Assembly: GCF_021730615.1 (NCBI RefSeq)
Contig: NZ_JAJLMN010000001.1
Location: 5,547,501 to 5,611,500 of the forward strand
DNA from: Lichenibacterium dinghuense
GTDB taxonomy: Bacteria > Pseudomonadota > Alphaproteobacteria > Rhizobiales > Beijerinckiaceae
Direction: 5' to 3'
DNA: 64,000 nt
Shown here: positions 60,491 to 64,000 of the stretch, one piece after another
Numbering within the stretch: position 1 is the first letter of the stretch
Layout of the letters: each line of letters opens with the position of its first letter
Translations under genes and position numbers: made by a program
Notes under the pieces: model-generated
The model's input: the letters and a program-made list of their open reading frames with translations, nothing else
Databases searched by the model: none
What the model was told of the DNA's origin: nothing

Positions 60491-61489
60491 ATGAGGCGCA
60501 TGGCGTTCGGTCTGGCCGCGATGGCGGCCGCGCTCGCGGCGGGGGGCGCGGCGCGGGCCGCCGATCCCGTGACGCTGCAGTTGAAGTGGGTCGCCGACGC
60601 GCAGTTCGCCGGCTACTTCGTCGCCAAGGACAAGGGCTTCTACAAGGACGCCGGCCTCGACGTCACGATCAAGCCCGGCGGGCCGGACGTGAACCCCGAG
60701 CAGGTGCTGGCGGGCGGCGGCGCCGACGTGGTGGTCGACTGGATGCCCTCGGCCCTGGCGACGCGCGAGAAGGGCTCGCCCGTGGTCAACATCGCCCAGC
60801 CGTTCAAGCGCTCGGGGCTTGAGCTGACCTGCCGGGCCGACTCCGGCGTCAAGACGCCGGCCGACTTCCCCGGCCATACGCTCGGCGTCTGGTTCGCCGG
60901 CAACGAGTACCCGTTCCTGGCCAGGATGGCGAAGCTCAAGATCTCCACCAACGGCCCGCCCGGCGTCACCGTGCTCAAGCAGGGCTTCAACGTCGACCCG
61001 CTGCTGCAGAAGCAGGCCGCCTGCATCTCGACCATGACCTACAACGAATACTGGCAGCTCATCGAGGCCGGCATGAAGCCGGCCCAGCTCGTCGTCTTCA
61101 ACTACACCGACGAGGGCGAGAATACGCTTGAGGACGGCCTCTACGCGCTCGAGCCCAAGCTGAAGGATCCCGCCTTCACCGACCGCATGGCGCGCTTCGT
61201 CAAGGCCTCGATGCAGGGCTGGGACTACGCGCAGGCGCACCCCGACGAGGCCGTCAAGATCGTGCTCGACAACGACACCTCGGGCGCCCAGACCGAGGAG
61301 CACCAGAAGCACATGATGGACGACGTCAACAAGCTCACGAAGGGCTCCGACGGCGCGCTCGACCCCGCCGCCTACGCCCAGACCGTGAAGGTGCTGCTCT
61401 CGTCTGGGTCCGACCCGGTCATCACCAAGGAGCCGCAGGGCGCCTGGACCCATGCCGTCACGGACAAGGCCGGCATCAAGGCGCCGTGA
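60491..61489 (+). CDS. NMT1/THI5-like substrate-binding protein of the ABC transporter
   Basis: 332 residues. The signal peptide (AFGLAAMAAALAAGGAARA) is followed by an NMT1/THI5-like domain: LQLKWVADAQFAGYFVAKDK (~29-48), GGGADVVVDWMPSALATRE and GVWFAGNEYPF. This family binds pyrimidine precursors, nitrate or similar small ligands. As last gene of the operon headed by the amidohydrolase and hydantoinase, its ligand is probably a pyrimidine or hydantoin; the ligand itself cannot be read from sequence. Confidence 0.88.
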   Translation: MRRMAFGLAAMAAALAAGGAARAADPVTLQLKWVADAQFAGYFVAKDKGFYKDAGLDVTIKPGGPDVNPEQVLAGGGADVVVDWMPSALATREKGSPVVNIAQPFKRSGLELTCRADSGVKTPADFPGHTLGVWFAGNEYPFLARMAKLKISTNGPPGVTVLKQGFNVDPLLQKQAACISTMTYNEYWQLIEAGMKPAQLVVFNYTDEGENTLEDGLYALEPKLKDPAFTDRMARFVKASMQGWDYAQAHPDEAVKIVLDNDTSGAQTEEHQKHMMDDVNKLTKGSDGALDPAAYAQTVKVLLSSGSDPVITKEPQGAWTHAVTDKAGIKAP

Positions 61490-61713
61490 GGGGCGGCGGT
61501 GCAACACGCGCCGTGAATCGGCCGATTTGTCGGATGTAGAAAAATTCTCGTCCGATTCGCAGAAGCCGTTGCCACGGGAGGTCAGCCTCGGCCATCATGA
61601 TCCGCGAAGCGGCCATCGTGCCACCCCGATCGGCGCCTAGGAGGGCGTCGGGCGGTGCGGAGCGAAGAGCCGCGTCGTCCCGATCCGGGGAAGGCGATCG
61701 CGAGGAGGGCTGC

Positions 61714-62082
61714 ATGCTGTTGGCCGATATCCTGCACTCCTGCGCCGACGAGGGCATCGCCGGTGCAGCCGTGGCATCGATCGGCGGCCCCTTCGCGGCG
61801 GCCGTGCGCGCGGAGGCGGACCGCGCCGGCCTGACCGTCGGCGCGCTGACGGCCTCCCTCGTGTCGGGCTTCGCCCGCGACGCTTCCGAGCGCGACTGGC
61901 GCGAGCTGACCGCCGCCATGGCGGGCGCCGACCATCCCGTGCTGGCGGGCCTGCAGGTTATGGCGGAGCGCGCCCTGCGCCACCGCGAGCGGGCGACCCG
62001 GGTCCGCCCCGTGCGCGACGCCGTCCCGCCCCTGCATCCGGCCGGCTTCACCTTCCCCGCGCCGTACCGCTGTCCGGCCTGA
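61714..62082 (+). CDS. Conserved-looking small helical protein
   Basis: 122 residues, no named family. A strong GAGGAGG six bases before the ATG at 61714 fixes the start over a longer Arg-rich extension. The pattern is Ala-rich and helical ([40 protein letters not shown]), with a basic, Pro-rich C-terminus. No signal peptide. It stands alone between the ABC operon and cysS, with ~160 bp before cysS. Confidence 0.6.
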   Translation: MLLADILHSCADEGIAGAAVASIGGPFAAAVRAEADRAGLTVGALTASLVSGFARDASERDWRELTAAMAGADHPVLAGLQVMAERALRHRERATRVRPVRDAVPPLHPAGFTFPAPYRCPA

Positions 62083-62239
62083 GGGCCGGGCGGGGCGAGG
62101 GAGCCGCGCGCTGGACGCTCGGCGCACGCCTGTTCTAGACGCTGTCGGGAAGACGGCGGGCCGGGAGGGCGGGCGACGAGGCGGGACACCCCATCGGTCG
62201 AGGCCGCCTTCGGGCCGTGGCATCGATCGAGGGACCGGG

Positions 62240-63631
62240 ATGGCTCTGCGCCTGTACAACACGCTGACGCGCCGCAAGGACGACTTCTCCCCGCTCGATC
62301 CGGAGCGGGTACGGCTCTACGTCTGCGGCCCCACCGTCTACGACCGCGCCCACATCGGCAACGCCCGGCCGGTCATCGTCTTCGACGTGCTGTTCCGCCT
62401 GCTCCGCCACCTCTACGGGGCGGACCACGTGGTCTACGCGCGCAACATCACCGACATCGACGACAAGATCATCGACCGGGCGGCGGAGCGCGGCATCACC
62501 ATCCGCGAGCTGACCGAGGGCACGGCGCGCGGCTTCGCCGAGGACGTCGACGCGCTGGGCTGCCTCCGCCCCACCGTCGAGCCCCGCGCGACCGACCACA
62601 TCCCCGAGATGATCGCCGTCGTGGAGCGCCTGGTGGCGGGCGGCCACGCCTACGCACCGACGGAGGACGGCGGCGCTGGCCACGTGCTCTTCGCCGTGGG
62701 CTCGATGCCGGACTACGGCCGCCTGTCGAACCGCACGCTCGACGAGATGGTGGCGGGGGCCCGCGTCGAAGTCGCGCCCTACAAGCGCGCCGACGGCGAC
62801 TTCGTGCTGTGGAAGCCCTCCGCGCTGCACGAGCCGGGCTGGGACAGCCCTTGGGGCCGCGGCCGGCCGGGCTGGCACCTCGAATGCTCGGCCATGAGCT
62901 GGAAGCACCTCGGCGAAACCTTCGACATCCACGGCGGCGGGCTCGACCTCATCTTCCCGCACCACGAGAACGAGCTGGCTCAAAGCTGCTGCGCCTTCCA
63001 CCGGCCCGTGATGGCGCAGGTGTGGATGCACAACGGCTTCCTGCAGGTCGAGGGGCAGAAGATGTCGAAGAGCCTCGGCAACTTCGTCACGATCCGCGAC
63101 CTGCTCGGCACCGAGAGCTTCGGCGGCAGACGCTGGCCCGGCGAGGTGCTGCGCCTCGCCATGCTGCGCACCCACTACCGCCAGCCGATCGACTGGACCG
63201 CCAAGGCGCTGGAGGAGTCGGAGCGCACGCTCGACCGCTGGTACGCGGCCGCGGAGGGCGTGGCGCCGGGCGAGCCGGCGCAGGGGTTCCTCGACGAGCT
63301 GTCCGACGACCTCAACACGCCGGGCGCCATCGCGACGCTGCACGGGCTGATGGGCGAATCGAACACGCGCGGCGCGGGGATCGCCTCCGCGCGGCTGCTC
63401 GGCCTGCTCCAGGCCGCGCCGTCCGACTGGGCGGCGCGGCGCGAGGCCGAGGCGGGCGTCGACGCCGCGGCGGTCGAGACGCTGATCGCGGAGCGCCTCG
63501 CGGCGCGGCGCGAGAAGCGCTGGGCCGACTCGGACCGCATCCGCGGCGAACTCGCGGCCCTGGGCGTCGTTCTCAAGGACAACAAGGACGGCACCACGAG
63601 CTGGGACGTGGGCCGGAAGGGAACCGCGTGA
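62240..63631 (+). CDS. cysS: Cysteinyl-tRNA synthetase
   Basis: 463 residues. Class I synthetase: [20 protein letters not shown] includes the HIGH-type motif (HIGN). The Zn ligands include Cys in YVCGPT and [10 protein letters not shown], and HHENELAQS is present. The KMSKS loop is [10 protein letters not shown] (~270-279). A DALR-like helical C-terminus follows. Its stop overlaps the acetyltransferase start (TGATG). Confidence 0.95.
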   Translation: MALRLYNTLTRRKDDFSPLDPERVRLYVCGPTVYDRAHIGNARPVIVFDVLFRLLRHLYGADHVVYARNITDIDDKIIDRAAERGITIRELTEGTARGFAEDVDALGCLRPTVEPRATDHIPEMIAVVERLVAGGHAYAPTEDGGAGHVLFAVGSMPDYGRLSNRTLDEMVAGARVEVAPYKRADGDFVLWKPSALHEPGWDSPWGRGRPGWHLECSAMSWKHLGETFDIHGGGLDLIFPHHENELAQSCCAFHRPVMAQVWMHNGFLQVEGQKMSKSLGNFVTIRDLLGTESFGGRRWPGEVLRLAMLRTHYRQPIDWTAKALEESERTLDRWYAAAEGVAPGEPAQGFLDELSDDLNTPGAIATLHGLMGESNTRGAGIASARLLGLLQAAPSDWAARREAEAGVDAAAVETLIAERLAARREKRWADSDRIRGELAALGVVLKDNKDGTTSWDVGRKGTA

Positions 63632-64000
63632 TGGCCGACCGAGACGAGACCGCCCTGAAGCCGACGCTCCGCCCCATGCTGCCCGCCGACGCCCCCGCGC
63701 TGGCCGCCATCTTCGGCGCCAGCGTCGACGAGCTCACGGCCGACGACTACGACGAGGACCAGCGCGCCGCCTGGATGGCGACGGCCGAGGATGAGGCCGC
63801 CTTCGGGGCGCGCCTCGGCGCCATGCTGACGCTGGTGGCGGTGGTGGAGGGCGCGCCGGCCGGCTTCGCCTCTCTGAAGGACAACGCGCGGGTCGACATG
63901 CTCTTCGTCGACCCGGCGCTGGCGCGGCGCGGCATCGGCACCCTGCTGGTGGACGCGCTGGAGAAGCTCGCCAAGGCGCGCGGCGCGAAGGCGCTGACCG
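63631..64000 (+). CDS. GNAT-family N-acetyltransferase (partial, cut by window end)
   Basis: 123 residues are visible before the window ends; the stop lies outside. The acetyl-CoA motif A is seen as VDMLFVDPALARRGIGTLLV (Q/RxxGxG/A form, ~88-107). The N-terminal part (LKPTLRPMLPADAPALAAIF) is typical for GNAT proteins with an acceptor loop. The ATG overlaps the cysS stop. The substrate is unknown. Confidence 0.82.
   Translation, partial: MADRDETALKPTLRPMLPADAPALAAIFGASVDELTADDYDEDQRAAWMATAEDEAAFGARLGAMLTLVAVVEGAPAGFASLKDNARVDMLFVDPALARRGIGTLLVDALEKLAKARGAKALT

Overview
The window is high-G+C DNA from an alphaproteobacterium, most likely a Hyphomicrobiales (Rhizobiales) member. Lineage markers visible are an aapJQMP amino-acid transporter, a pgsA-moaD-moaE run, a TIGR02301-type gene next to a NUDIX gene, a GcrA-type regulator and a PHB reductase (phaB). 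A Methylobacterium/Beijerinckiaceae-like host is plausible but cannot be fixed from this sequence alone.

Bases 1-9686 are the right end of an integrated mobile element. It carries a tyrosine recombinase (5756-7072), a small HTH/excisionase-like ORF just upstream, and about 17 mostly small genes of unknown function. These include a GcrA-like protein with two HTH segments and a divergent HTH gene with repeated TGCCTCA motifs in its control region. The element ends at a displaced 3' half of a tRNA-Thr(CGT) gene (9637-9686), preceded by two pairs of 10-bp-period direct repeats. The intact tRNA and the other end lie left of the window. No phage structural, conjugation, resistance or defence gene is recognisable.

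9842-22500 is housekeeping core: an RluA-type pseudouridine synthase, ftsY, the septation protein A gene, two secreted Gly/Ser/Thr-rich proteins, tRNA-Gly(GCC), an SDR-NUDIX-TIGR02301 run, a YgfZ-HD hydrolase-phosphatase run joined by 4-bp overlaps, phaB, pgsA-moaD-moaE, a CPA1 antiporter and tRNA-Leu(CAG). 22555-43500 holds a PPOX-family protein, a three-gene lipid-linked glycosylation operon (GT39-PAP2-GT2), a cystathionine-lyase-like gene, the aapJQMP operon, a UGT-type glycosyltransferase, an exonuclease III gene, an LpxL-like acyltransferase, a UbiH-type hydroxylase, TerC, Ppx/GppA, rlmE and a DHA2 exporter. It closes with an unusual Ala-rich protein (42053-43381) built from four degenerate ~49-residue repeats behind a conspicuously AT-rich upstream region. 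I recognise no family for it.

43529-49678 contains guaB, a 49-residue lipoprotein, an RsmB-like methyltransferase, mtnA, an exported MsrA and a PfkB kinase. 49801-61489 is a reductive pyrimidine/hydantoin catabolism locus. PreT-PreA would reduce the pyrimidine ring, the dihydropyrimidinase/hydantoinase would open it, and the M20-type amidohydrolase would remove the carbamoyl group. An adjacent NitT/TauT-type ABC transporter probably brings in the substrate. A TetR regulator resembling RutR is divergent from the amidohydrolase, and a TGACC-N4-GGTCA dyad with RutR-site geometry lies in front of preT. The window ends with a small conserved-looking protein, cysS and a truncated GNAT acetyltransferase.
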